From assembly GCF_022201045.2 (NCBI RefSeq), contig NC_068562.1:6182001-6246000 (forward strand): a stretch of 64,000 nt of DNA, written 5' to 3'. Below, in pieces: positions 33,415-45,792 of this stretch. Made by a program: the position numbers and the translations under genes. Below the pieces are notes generated by a model. The model saw nothing but the letters and a program-made list of their open reading frames with translations, made no database searches and had not been told where the DNA came from. Position 1 is the stretch's first letter. Every line of letters starts with the position of its first letter. Source of the stretch: Citrus sinensis (lineage: Eukaryota > Streptophyta > Magnoliopsida > Sapindales > Rutaceae).

Positions 33415-34380
33415 CTGTAGAAAAAAACCTACAAATAGATGCAAACCCAATATCAACAATTACATTCCTGTAACAAATACAGCAACAGCATGTTCAAGAA
33501 ATGCACATGAATAATTCAGCAATTATAACAAATGCTTAAGTCAACTTCAAGAATTACAAGCAATGCATATGTCAATACAAAAACCCCAAAACAAGAATGA
33601 ACAACAAAACCAATTTCAGTTAACAAAAATCAATAGCTACAAAATAAAGATGTTTCCGAAAATGTAGCTAACTTTTTACCAAGTGCAATTTAAACCATGC
33701 AAATGCAATCAGAATTTAAACAGATTTAGTAAAAGTAGCAGAAAACAGAAACCCTAGATGCCTGCCTTCTCTTTGACTCGACCAAAAGACCTCTCTTTTT
33801 TTCTTGTTCATTCAAAATACAAAAAATATTAAAAAAAAGAAGAAGAATCAAAGCTCTTTAGCTATTTCATTTCTTTCTTTCAGATTAACCAAACAGAATA
33901 CTTCGAAATAAAATAAAAGAAACCCAACAGTGTTCTGTTTTTGGGGATCGCAGGACCCACGAAATTGAAATCGTCACATGAACAAGCAATCAATGACGAG
34001 TCAGTCCACCAGCAATGCTACATACGTACAACAAAGAAATGAACATTGAACGCTATAGGATCCTTCAATTGCATTCAACAAATTAAATCAAAGTTACCGA
34101 CATTAGTGTCCAAAAATTGGTTCCCGCCACGATTAACATATGTATATTTTTCCTGTAACCGCATTGAAATAATAAGCAGTCAAAGTAAAGGTCATATTAA
34201 AGAGAAATCTTACAGTGAAGAAGAAGAACAAAGTGTGTTAAGCGAAATGCATGGAGAGTTTTGTGGAGGCGAAAATAGAAACAGCTAGCTGTTCTTTGTT
34301 GATTTTTATTTTTATTTTTTTTCCCCTTGCGACGTAGAAAGTTCTCACGTTCTCTCTCTCTCCCCGCCTCTCTCTTTCGT
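33415..34380 (-). promoter_or_regulatory. Probable 5'-UTR intron and leader of the DDT gene
   Basis: An acceptor TTTCTACAG/GTGATTTC (33,415/33,414) lies 26 bases before the ATG, and a donor TTCACT/GTAAGATTTC lies at 34,214/34,213, giving a 799-bp 5'-UTR intron. Upstream, 34,350-34,380 is CT-rich on the plus strand (GA-rich on the gene strand), which suits a leader or core promoter. Part of this intron is copied inverted at 35,294-35,449. Confidence 0.5.
33818..33972. repeat. Inverted duplication, left arm (in DDT 5'-UTR intron)
   Basis: About 155 bp whose reverse complement recurs at 35,294-35,449 with roughly 93-95% identity by eye. Shared landmarks include GTGGGTCCTGCGATCCCC and AGTATTCTGTTTGGTTAATC. 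Confidence 0.92.
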
Positions 34381-34759
34381 CCCCTCGTTGTGGGATGCAA
34401 AACGAATTAATATAGAACCGATACAAATTCTCTATTTACATTCAGTCCTCATAATATCTGCTAATTACAATGTTCTCCGGCCACTTTGTTGCTAAAATTT
34501 CAAAATTACCCCTTCCAAAAAATAGCCTGGACCCTAGAGCCAGAGTTTAACCTTTTTTTCTTTTAATATTATTATACAGGACGTTACTATTATTACTTCA
34601 AATATTACAATTGATATTTATAATTAAATTATACAATTGGAACTTCCTCATAACGTATATATTGATCTTCTTATCCTTTCTAATATTAAAAGGGTGTTCG
34701 CTCCACTCACGTTTCATGAGTGAGAGACTGTCTCTATTCAATTTTTGATAATTGAGGAA

Positions 34760-34850
34760 TGACTGAAACTTAACCTCCATAATATAATCAACATTGCAAG
34801 TGTAAGAGCTCTACCACTGGGTCAAAGGTCCATTGGTTGAGTTTAACGTT
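34760..34850 (-). mobile_element. Possible tRNA-derived SINE fragment
   Basis: On the minus strand GACCCAGTGGTAGAGCTC resembles a pol III A box; a weaker GGTTAAGTTTCAGTC about 45 bases on could be a decayed B box. Short and degenerate. Confidence 0.3.
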
Positions 34851-35264
34851 AGATCACTATGAGAGCAACTATTCGATCTCCATAATAGTATTATAGGGAA
34901 ATTTAGTCTTTTCTTAATTATTAAATAATTGACTAAATATAATCTTCTCCTTTATTAAATGTGAATGAAGTAGACATTCTTTAAATATTAGAAAGAGTAA
35001 AAAATTTAGATAATATTTCATAAGATTTAATGTAAATCAGTCTTAATAATAATTTGATTTATAAATATTAATAGTAGTTTCATATAATGTGAGTTATAAT
35101 CTAATTATAATATTAACGTGAAAAAAAGAAAAGGCATGAGGCCAAAAATTTTAGGCCTTCAGTAGCCCGATGCAGCATGATTGGTTGTTGACTTTGCAAA
35201 TTGCAAGAAAGAAATTTGGCAGTCGAAAGAAATATCATACGACTTTAACTTAATCGATTCTATT

Positions 35265-35297
35265 ACATACTGTCAAGTAAAATAAGGCAAATTGATT
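35265..35297. repeat. 33-bp direct repeat, copy 1, flanking the inverted fragment
   Basis: The segment starting ACATACTGTCAAGTAAAATA and ending AAATTGATT is identical to 35,468-35,500. The two copies bracket the inverted copy of the DDT intron sequence. Confidence 0.95.
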
Positions 35298-35449
35298 TCA
35301 ATTTCGTGGGTCCTGCGATCCCCAAAAACAGAACACTGTTGCGTTTCTTTTATTTTATTTCAAAGTATTCTGTTTGGTTAATCTGAAAGAAAGAAGTGAA
35401 TTAGCTAAAGAGCTTTGAGATTCTTCTTTTTTTTTAAATATTTTTTGTA
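35294..35449. repeat. Inverted duplication, right arm
   Basis: Reverse complement of 33,818-33,972, about 1.3 kb away. A few substitutions and small indels in A/T runs are present. Confidence 0.92.
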
Positions 35450-35467
35450 ATAGAATTATGTAAATTC

Positions 35468-35500
35468 ACATACTGTCAAGTAAAATAAGGCAAATTGATT
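35468..35500. repeat. 33-bp direct repeat, copy 2
   Basis: Identical to 35,265-35,297. Confidence 0.95.
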
Positions 35501-35608
35501 AATTAGCACACGGTATTCAAACAACTATCCACCAGACAAATAAATTCATCAGTTTAGTTTCGTCGTTCCCAAGGCAACATTATACAACAGACATATTCAA
35601 GTCACTAA

Positions 35609-38046
35609 TTAAACCACCTGGGTAGCACCACTGCTTAAAGTAGTAGTCTTATTAAGGTGAGTTGTATCATCATAATAGAAGCCATGCTTGGTGGAATCAT
35701 ACTTCTCGCCATCACCCCACAATGCGTACGCCTCTTCGCCATGCACAGCATCATCTCCGATCAACAACTGCTCCTCAGTCATACGCAACGGGATCACCTT
35801 GTTTATAATGACACAGATGATTGATGTGACCACTACATTCCAACCGATGATGAAGGCAGCGCCTGCTAATTGTTTCAGGATTTGAATTCCTCCGGAGCCT
35901 CCGTAGACGCCTCCCCTTGAGTTTGTGACGGGCAAGAAGAGTGAGCATAGCTTTGGTTCTGCGAAGAGGCCGGTTAGGACGCCGCCGAGGAGGCCGGCGA
36001 CGGCGTGGGTGTGGAACACGCTGAGTGTGTCGTCGATTTTCTGGAGAAGTGTCCATCTTTTGTGTATGAACATCATAGTGAACCACGGCACGCTCCCTGA
36101 TAGAATTCCCATTACTATAGCAGCCCATCCTTGAACAAGACCTGATTAATTAAAATTCACATAAATTAATTAATATCATATGATTTGCAACTCAAGCCAA
36201 CCGAATACATTTGAACATAAAATAATGTTTTACTTTGCAAAACTTGTATAAATGGATGATTTCAAAATATAAGTTGGAAAAAAAAAATGTACTATTGAAA
36301 GCACAAATTTTTTGGAACTAAGCAAATAACCAAAGATTGCGGGTCATTATCAATTTTAGCCTAAAAACATTCGTAGTCGACAAAAAATTAATTACCTTGA
36401 AGGAAAGAAAGTGTTCTAAAATTTTTCTCTCGAAACAAGACAACTCCATCAGTATCATAGCATTTTCACTTCTCATTTGTTAATAAAGACTCCAACATCA
36501 TTAAAATGGATATTAAAATGTAGATAAACAAGAAGAACAAAAATGAGTGCATTAAGAGCAGTATTGATGGATCAGGATTTTTTCCTGATCCGATCTCCTC
36601 CTGAGTAAAAATATATGTTAGTGATTGTTAGTCAATAAATAAAAAAATAAAGAAGTTAAATTTTACACATACATTATCACTAAAAACACATAGTACAAGA
36701 TCTTTAAAAGCTCATGAGAACTCAAATCAGGAGAGGATTTTTATTCAGTATTGATACTTTCTATTGGATATCTAATGCATATGTTAGAGGACATTTTTGG
36801 CAATAATGAATGTGGAAGTTGATTATGCAGTGCTTCCAAGTTTTGACTATTTATTTCCCATTTTTCTTTCGCAATTATTTTATATGGTTAGAGCTTTAAG
36901 AAAGAATAATTGAGATTTCATTGACTAAATATTGTATAAGGATGTATGCAGATGCAGGCTAGTGGAGGGCAAAGTAGACCTGCGCCAGGTGTAATGCAAA
37001 CGAGGCCAGTGATCATGCCCTGAACAGCGCCAATAACAGAAGGTTTCTTGAAGAAAATTACATCGAGCCAAGTCCAAACAAGAAGACTTGTTGCCGCGCA
37101 AATGTTGGTGTTAAGGACGGCCATTGATGAGTCGATATTCGCCGTGTACGGATCTCCACCGTTGAAACCAGCCCATCCCATCCACAGCAACCCCGCCCCT
37201 GCTAGCATCATTATTACGTTATTTGGTGGAAATCTCTCTCTGTCCTTTGTTGATCTTGGCCCCACCTGCCAATGCCCACATCACATCAGTAATCTCCATC
37301 ATTTCAAAATAATTAATCACAATTAATTAATTTGCAAGTCGTTAATTAGTCAAGATTAATTTAGCAAACAAACAAACCCAGTAAGCGGCAGTGAAGCCGG
37401 CAATCCCAGAGGAGAGGTGAATAACGTAGCCACCGGAGTAGTCCATGACGCCCCAGTGAAACAAGAAACCACCACCCCACAGGCTGAACGCCCCAACCGT
37501 GTACGAAAACGTAAGCCAAAGCGGCACAAACGCCATCCAAGCCTTAATATTCATTCTCCCCAGCACGGACCCGGCCAGTATAACCAACGTAATGGCAGCA
37601 AACACGCACTGGAACCAAACCATGGAAGCCATGGGATAAAACGGCAAGACCATTGCCGTTTCAACGGAACCGTCGTCGTGGAACTGCGTAGTCTCGGGGA
37701 GGGCGGATTGTTTGATGAGAAACTTCTGTCCCAAGGCAGGTCCGGCTTTGCCCCAGAAGGGCAAGAGTTTGTCACCGAAGGACATTTTGTAAGCCCAGGT
37801 GGCCCAACAAATGACGACGGCCGCGAAGGCGTAAAGGGCCATGAAAGCTGAGTTGACTGCCCATTTCTTCTTGACGATGCTGCCGTAGAGGATCACGAGC
37901 CCCGGGACGCTTTGGAGACCCACGAGTGTTGCTGAGATCATCTGCCATGCGTTGTCGCCTTTGTTTAGCCAGTCCGGTACTGCTGCCGAGGTGCCACCTT
38001 GGTAGGCGATTGGGACCGGGTTCGGGGGAACAGCAGCAGCAGCCAT
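35609..38046 (-). CDS. AMT2-type ammonium transporter
   Basis: Three exons: 38046-37378, 37265-36980 and 36141-35609, giving 496 codons (495 residues), the normal AMT2/AMT3 length. It is an integral membrane protein with about 11 helices moving ammonium (or NH3 plus a proton) across the plasma membrane. Conserved segments include [23 protein letters not shown] (helix 1), the first pore histidine in [32 protein letters not shown], the second pore histidine in [12 protein letters not shown], and the C-terminal [16 protein letters not shown] typical of the MEP-like AMT2 clade rather than AMT1. The start [18 protein letters not shown] is the first ATG and matches family N-termini. Phases: 0 after YW, 1 after GAG. 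The member (AMT2;1 or AMT3;1) is not resolved. Confidence 0.97.
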
Positions 38047-39540
38047 TGCTATTGCACTTATTATATACTATTGCTTGCTCTTGTACTTTGTCTCTTTTTG
38101 TACAGGCTGTTATAGAGAGCATGTAGTTGTAAACTTGTGTGGTTATGGTTATGGATCAGTGATTTACTGTATCTAGTATCAAATGGCTGTCAGGAGATGA
38201 AAGGTTTAGGCTTTAACGAGGGAAGGGAATAAGACTCTGATGGGCGGTTTATTTGAGTTATTAACTAGCTAAGTTGACTGACTAGATGAGACAACTGGCA
38301 CCACATGAATCTTTTTAGATTCCACATAATAGAATGAATCCAGCATCATTTATGTGAGTGAGAACCGGATCTCACAAAATTAGGGTTAGGCAGCTGAGGA
38401 ACTCAATTGGAATATTCCGTACTTAATTGTTTAACAGGGGATTTTATTTATGAGAAGATATAAATCAATTCACTGAATATAATCTGATTTAATCCTAACT
38501 TCAATTAAGAGTAATACCACGCTTAACTACCATCTTATCATAATAAAATAAATTGATCGAAACTGTTGTTTTGGTCTGGGGTGTTACAAGTGACTCGAAT
38601 ATCACGGCACATTTGCATTTTGAATAACCATACCGATTGCATTTCTGAAGGTAAGATAATTGGTGCTGAAAAAAAGGCAAAACTGGATTAATTTCATTTT
38701 GTATTAGTTGCTTTCTTTTTTTGTATTAGTTGATTATTAGCTGTAATAGCTAGCGTTGTTGCTCCTTTTTATGGCAATTTCGAACGATCTATCTATATCC
38801 ATCACTGGTAAATAATATTAGGGGCAAAATGAGAACCATTTTTATCTAAAATATTGAAGGAGGAGAGAGGGAGTGGGAGAGAGAGACTTGCACCCTCTCA
38901 TAAATTGACATTCGATTTTTTAAGGCTTAATTTTCTACGTCTTCGGAGAAACGGAATAAGGTGACCACATGAGAGGAGAAGACCCAAAAAAGTAAAAAGA
39001 ATTAAACGAATAAAAATAATAGCAGTAATATGTGTATATAATTAAATAATTGAAGGGAGGGTTAATAATTAATTAATTTTGTCTTTTCTTTTGATGGAGG
39101 AGTGAGGGCGACCTAATTGAAGTTGAAATTATCTATGGAAATGAGCTCCGAATTAAATATGCAAGTTGCCATGCCAAAGTTTCTCAGATTTCATTTGACA
39201 TTTAGCAAATAACGATGAAACATTCTCTCTCATTCCAGCTAAAGGGGGTGACCGATTCAATTCTTCTTGAAGGTGAAACACTTCATTGCTGGCTTACTAG
39301 ATCCCTCCATCACTATCATTTGTCAACTATTGTCTTGTTGTAAAAGAATTGGGGTGCCTATATTCGCTTTAGAAAATGAATGCTTGCTATTTTATCACGT
39401 CACTGCGTCGTAGGTTTTGATATCACTGTTGGAATATAATAACACGTAGGTGGACACGTGTCAAGTTTTATTTGAGTATAAAAACCTGTCGCAACAGCAA
39501 TTAGCAAGCCGCTGGGATGAGATCATGACAATGCTTCGTA
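38047..39540. promoter_or_regulatory. Upstream region of the AMT2 gene
   Basis: AT-rich with no gene seen. A TATATACTATT stretch about 15-30 bp upstream of the ATG is probably within the leader. A GA-rich stretch lies near 38,860-38,890, and ACACGTGTCA at about 39,454 contains an ABRE/G-box core. Function is inferred from position. Confidence 0.4.
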
Positions 39541-40520
39541 ACCATGGATAAAGATGGCCAATGGGCCGGGCGGCACGTGGCACGGCAGCACGAGCACGTG
39601 TCCGTACGGCACGGCACAGCACGAGCACGTTTCGGTGACGCACGAGGCACGGCACGGCACGCACGTGGGCCGTGCCAGGCCTAGAATTTTAAGCACGCAG
39701 GCCTTAAAGCACGGCACGATTAGAGATGAGCCAAAGCACGGCACAATTAGAGATGGGCCAAAGCACGGCACGCGAAAAAGCACGTAATAAACACGGTTAA
39801 TTGGTGGGCTAGCACGCGGCCCGTGGGCCATCAATAGCACGTGGGCCAAAATATATCTAAGTAAATTTTTTTAACAAAAAATAAATATAAAATGTTATGA
39901 AATTAAAGTAAAATATCTTGAAATTAAATGTTTTAATATATTTTTTAGCATAGACTTTTAAAAATTAATTTAAATCATTAAATCTTAGTTTAAATAAATA
40001 TTCTAATTTTTATGTTTATAATTTATTAAATGAATAAGTAAATATCATGATTTTAATAAATAAAATTATAAATATCATAATTTTATTTATGATATTTATT
40101 AAATGAATAATGTTATTTATGATATTTAATAAATGAATAATGTTATTTATGATATTTAATTTTATTTATGATATTTATTTAATTATTTATTTATGTTTAT
40201 AATTTTTCGTGCTTGTTATTTGTCAATTGGTCGTAGTTCGCGTTTCGTAGTTGTAACTTGTAAGTTGTGACCTATGATTTGTTATATTAATATTTCGTAG
40301 TTATGAATTATTGTAATGATTATTCGAGGATTGTATTTTTAATTTTAATTAATTATTATTATGATCTATGGAATTAAATTTAATTAAATTTATGTATTGT
40401 TGTGTTATGAATTATGATTGATTATTGTGAAATAAAATATATAGTTGTGAAATTGTGATAAACTAATAATAAAATGTTAATTGCTCTTTTAATAAAAATT
40501 AATATGATTATGATTATGAA

Positions 40521-40559
<39 letters not shown>

Positions 40560-40958
40560 GTTGTTGTTGTTGTTGGTGGGCTTTAAAAAGCACGTCAGAC
40601 ACATGGGCTTTTTTAAGCACGTTAAAAAAAAAAAGTTGGCTAGCTTTTTTTGGGCATGGCACGAGCGGGCTCGTGCCGTGGACCGTGCTGGGCTCAACTG
40701 AAAAAAAGATAGGCATGACACGGTACGGCCCACCAAACGTGGGCTTGAATAAAGCACGTCAGACACGTGGACTTTTTTAAGCACATTAAAAAAAAAAATT
40801 GGCAGGCTTTTTTTGGGCACGACACGAGCGGGCTCGTGCCGTGGGCCGTGCTGGGCTCAACCGAAAAAAAGGTAGGCACGGCACGGCACGGCCCACGAGC
40901 CCTTGTGGGCCGATAGTTGGTGGGCCGACACGGCCCATTAGCTATAGTTAACCATGGA
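39541..40958. mobile_element. Non-autonomous hAT element with 8-bp target duplication
   Basis: The element spans 39,549-40,950 (1,402 bp) and is flanked by identical ACCATGGA at 39,541-39,548 and 40,951-40,958, an 8-bp duplication as made by hAT transposases. The left end TAAAGATGGCCAATGGGCC pairs with the right end (reverse complement TAACTATAGCTAATGGGCC). Both ends are GC-rich, packed with GCACGGCACG and GTGGGCC words that probably act as subterminal transposase-binding repeats. The middle is very AT-rich and includes an (ATT)n run at 40,521-40,559. No transposase frame is present. Confidence 0.88.
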
Positions 40959-41763
40959 TATGTCCGAGGAGAGCCTATCAAGAGTTCAAAACAGTCCTTA
41001 ATACTCCTTGTTCTCGTTTTACACACAATTACCCAAAGTTTTAATGGGCAGATGAATCTTTATAAGACATGGATTCATCCAAGGTCAGGGTTAAAATTGT
41101 CATTTAAAGTTTTAATGTGTATTTTTAGGGTGGGGCTACTTGAACCCACTAATTTTCTCTTTATACCTTCTTTTGAATTAAGAATTTTATTATTTAAATA
41201 TTTTTTCAAAAATTACTTAATTAACCATTTCTTCTCTTTTACTTCTCAATTTCATAAATACTTGTAAACTCATTCAAATATATATTTTTAGTTGCATATA
41301 ACTAGTATCACTAATAAGAGGAGCAAAACCTACGATTTAAAAATGAACATCAACATATTTTTGTAAGCCATGAAATTAATAAATATCAAGAAATTAATTT
41401 TTACTAAACACAAAACCTAATGAATATAAAAAAAAAAATCTCATTTATAGAAAGCATCAAATAGAGATCACGATATAGTAAGAAATACTAAAAAATTGAA
41501 TTCAAAAGAGAGCAAATTAGTTTGTAGAATGTAAGAATAGAAAGAGAATGTGCAATTGTAAAGTACGTATTTAATAATGAATTTATTTTTTAAAATAAAT
41601 GTAAAGAGAATTTAGTGAGTTCAAATAGCCGCATACTTTTAACTGTTGAATCAACGATCGAGTTTAATTTTTTGTTAGTGAAAGGGGGTGTTGTTATCGT
41701 TTTCGTTGAAATATAAAAAGTTCATGAAGGAAAAAAAGGTTGAAGAGAGGGTTAAAAAAGGAT
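40959..41763. other. Intergenic spacer between transposons
   Basis: AT-rich; no gene or clear repeat structure seen. Confidence 0.5.
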
Positions 41764-44700
41764 AAATTTCATCCTACTCCTACTAGATTGACATACTTCA
41801 ATTTACCCTCGAAAAGTATGAAAATTTTAATTTATCCCTAAATACGAGAATATTTTCAACGGTTGACTGATGTTGATTTAAAAAAATACAAGAATGCCCC
41901 TGACCCTAACTAACTAACAATTTTGTAGGATTAATAAGGATAATTTTATTTCGCCCCTTAAGGTCTAACCTATTTCAACTTAGATGACAAAAATAAATTT
42001 ATTAATAAAACTCCCTATAGAAAAAAATAGTAAAAAATTTTTTACTTATATTTTAATTTATAAAAAATGATAATCACAAATTTTTATTTACAATAACACC
42101 ATAATGAAAATAAAAAATAATTTTTACTATTATCTTGAATTTAAATATTCTGGGAATATAAATCATTAACCAATTAGTTGACTTTTACCATCCAAAATAC
42201 CATTTTACCCTTCAAAGTATCCAAAAGACAAAATTTATTGACATTCCATTACTAATATAAATTCAATGGAGTAAAAAATAAAAAATATATAAAGTTTAGA
42301 GAAATTCAAAGACCGAAGCCTTAACCTCTAATCCTAATCCCAAATTTTTATTGGTTTCTTTTTTATTAATATCATTTGTTATAAATTTTAATCTTACTTA
42401 CTTTTAATAATAATAATTTTTTATTGAAAGCCATTTTAGTATATTTTCTTCCCAAACATGAAGCTAAGGGGTAAAATAGTAAATTAATTAACAATTTATA
42501 AATATTTAAGTATGTCCAATATTTATCATTTTCCTAGAATAATATTTATCATTTTTATTCATTATTCTTAGGAATCTTGAACAGTAAACCCTTTTTAACT
42601 TATGATTAAAATGTTAAAAATGAAAAATTATAATCTTTTAAAATAAAATTTGAAACGAGTTATTGGAAAAAAAAATTATTCCTAATTTGGGCTTCGAAAT
42701 CTAATAAAGTACCAACTGCCATCCACTATAATTTATCCTTAATTAAAATTTTTTTCCAAAGTCTTTTTTCTTTTATTCTTGGTCTTCTTTTTCTTCATCT
42801 TGTACTCCTTTTTTTTCGTTTCTTCCATTCACCTTTGTTTCTTTTTCTTATTTTTTGTTCTTCTACTTCTTTCTTCTTCTTCTTCTCTGTATCAAATCAA
42901 ATAATTCTCTACATCAATCAAGGTTATTATAATCAAAATTAGAGACTATAACACAATCAAAAAACCAAAATCTCAAAAACTATAAAAAAGGAGATTTTTT
43001 TTTCTCCCTTCTTTCTTCTTCATCTTCATAGTTCCCTTCTTTGTTAATCTTCTTCTTCGCCTCTTTTTCATTTTTTCTTTACCCCCTCTTTCACACACTT
43101 TAACAACTCCACAACCACTTTGAAATCTGTTTTTTATAATCTCACTTTGAATCTACTATTTAAAAATGGAACTTAATTTCTACAAATCAAAGTCCAATAA
43201 TCATAGTCTTCAATTTAGGGGTGGCAAAACAAATAAATGAATCGTATTAGAATCGAATCGTAAATGAATTAGGTCAAAATTTTACTGATTTGGCTTTGAT
43301 TCATTTATTAAACAAATTGAAATCTCAGGATTTTGATTTGATTTGTTTATTAAATGAATATTCGATTTGATTCGTTTAATTTGTTTAGTAGAGTTAATAA
43401 ACGAATCGAATCAAATATGAATTTGTATAAAAACATTATTATTAATAAAAAAATTAAGCAAAATAAAATATAAAAAGACCACAAATTTAACATCTTATAA
43501 TATACAAACTTATTATCTTTTATAATTACTACAATAACCTTTAAACTTTAAATTTTTTCCATAAATATTTATGGATAAATAAGAAATTTAATTAAACGAA
43601 CAATAATAGAATTTTAAATGAATGGATTGTATTCGATTCATTTATAACCTATTTATTGAACGAATTCTAAATAAATAAATGAATCAATGTCCTCAAAGTC
43701 GTATTCGATTAATTTTTAAACGAATTGAATCCACCTATTTATTAAACGAATCAATTTTTTTTTTCAAATCCAAACTCGAATAAACGAATTTTAACCAAAA
43801 TTAGCACACCTAATCTTCATTTCATTCTTAGAGAAAGACTCTGTCTTCATCATAATACTCCAATCGAAACCTTAATAAGCAAAACCCACTCAAATTAACA
43901 ATACATATCATTCAAACCATGCTCATTGCCTAGCAAAACCCATGGCCGTGCCCGACCATTCCAAGCAAGCCCATGGTCGTGCACCGCCATGCCAAGCATA
44001 CGATAATTCAAGCAAATGGGTGTTGATGATTTCAATGATTAATTTGGTTTTAGCTTTACTTGTGAAGTTAGGAAGAAGATAAGGTTTGTTTAATGGAGAA
44101 GATGGCCCAAGATTTGGAATAGCGGCGTTGGTGCACCATCACGCGGCGCTGAATCTTCACCGTGTGTTGCTGCTGTGGCTACTGTGGCTTTATGATGCTT
44201 GGAGAAAATGAAACATGGAGAAGATGAAGAAGAAAGTAGGAAATGAAAAAAAGGAAAAAATATACAGAAGAAGGTGAAAGAATTAACCCGAAAATAAAAA
44301 ATAAAGAATAAAGAATTAATTTCATTTTACCCCTTATTAGATAGATGTAAAGAAGAAGAAGAAGAAAGAAGCATAAGAACAAAGAATAAGATAACGAAAC
44401 AAAAACAAACCAAAGAAAAAGTATACAAAATGAAGAAATAAGAAGAAAAGGCAAAAAGAAGACAAACAAGAGAAAAAAAAGGAAAAGAAGATGAAGAATA
44501 AAAAAAAAAGAACTTGGATAACAAAAAAGAAGAAGAAGAAATTGAACTGCAATTTTAAATTTTAATTAAGGATGAATCGTAGTGGATGGCATGGTTGGTA
44601 ATTTATTAGATTTCAAAGCCCAAATCAGGAATAATTTTTTTCAAAGTTTATTTTAAAAGATTATAACTTTTCGTTTTTAACATTTTAATCATAAATTAAA

Positions 44701-45144
44701 AAGGAGTTATTTATAAGAATAATGAATTCAAATGATAAATATTATTCTAAGAAAATGATAAATATTGGATATACTTAAATATTTATAAATTATTAGTTAT
44801 TTTACTATTTTATCCCTTAGCTCCACGTTTGGGGAAAAAAATACTAAAATGGCATTCAATAAAAATATAAGTAAAAATTGATTTAATTTTTAAACATCTT
44901 TACTTCTTTTTTTCTTTATGGGGGCTTTGATTAATAAATTTATTTTTGTCATCTAACTTGAAATATGTCATATCTTAAGGGCCAAAATAAAATTATCCTT
45001 CTTAACCACACAAAATTGTTGGTTAGTTAGGATTATGAGCATTCTCATATTTTTCTAAGTCAACGTCAATAAAAATAACAATATTTTAAGAGTAAATTGA
45101 AATTTTCATATTTTTAAACGATAAATTGAAGTAAGATGAAATTC
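41764..45144. mobile_element. Large inverted-repeat (foldback/MULE-like) element
   Basis: The left arm (about 41,764-42,890) and right arm (about 44,340-45,144) are imperfect inverted copies. Landmarks on the left (reverse complement on the right): AAATTTCATCCTAC near the ends, AACAATTTTGT, AAGGATAATTTTATTT, AGATGACAAAAATAAATTTA, ATAAATATTTAAGTAT and TTGGGCTT. The left arm has about 250-300 bp extra near 42,060-42,400. Arms this long point to a foldback or Mutator-like non-autonomous element. No transposase frame was found; target duplications are obscured by A and GA tracts on the right. Confidence 0.75.
43207..43821. mobile_element. hAT MITE nested in the inverted-repeat element
   Basis: Element 43,215-43,813 (599 bp). 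The left end TTAGGGGTGGCAAAA pairs with the right end (reverse complement TTAGGTGTGCTAATT). Flanks TCTTCAAT (43,207-43,214) and TCTTCATT (43,814-43,821) match at 7 of 8 positions. It contains many AATCGAATCG and ATTTATTAAACGAA words and no coding frame. Confidence 0.65.
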
Positions 45145-45792
45145 AAAAAAAAAAAAAAAAAGAGAGAGAGAGAGAGAGATCCTAATCTGGCTCGTATTCT
45201 AAAGCCATCTCAATATCTCATAACCGTGGCTCCTACATAAACTAGTAGCCTATAAACTGCGATTACAATTTCTTCACAACTATACATTCATGCACTAGCA
45301 GTGAGATCGCCTTTGAAGAATTATGTTCACCTGGCTGTCAATAATATTCAAGAATAAAGCGTCTGATATATTGTACCAGGAGTTGAAAGCAACAAACTTT
45401 ACCAATCTTCAAGAAGAGATGTAAGAATTAAGATACATAAACTGACCTACATGGATTGGTTTGCTTTAAGATTGAACTTTGTTTTTACAGAGTAAACATG
45501 CAGCTAAATTGTGGGGAAACAGAGGGAGGGATGTTTAGACAAGGATAACAAAGATATATGCAAAGGCAAGATGAGCAAATCAGTCGTTATGGGCCACAAG
45601 ACCTTGCACCGAATGGCCGTAACATAATCTAATCTAACACAGTGATGAAGGGAAAAAAAAGGATTAAAAAATGTGGACAAAAATTTACCATGCCTTTTCA
45701 CCTGCACAAGTGTACAAGGACTCGCAACCCGAATTTTTGAGATGGGTGCAACACTCAAAATTTTGATGCTCAAAATCTCAAACATATTTAAT
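45145..45792. other. 3' flank of the NIPA gene
   Basis: Begins with A(n)(GA)n at about 45,149-45,180 and is otherwise ordinary AT-rich DNA that should include the 3' UTR of the NIPA gene. No separate gene seen. Confidence 0.5.

Larger units (their letters stand above)
34381..35608. other. Intergenic region between DDT promoter and AMT2 3' end
   Basis: AT-rich with no gene. Holds the SINE-like fragment, the right arm of the inverted duplication and the 33-bp direct repeats around it. Confidence 0.5.

Noticed and set aside
37417..37851. 144-codon plus-strand frame
   Set aside because: Opposite strand of AMT2 exon 1, which has clear homology.
44179..44552. Minus-strand Phe/Leu-rich frames of 65-96 codons
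   Set aside because: Low-complexity translation of A/G-rich transposon arm sequence; no membrane protein family recognised.
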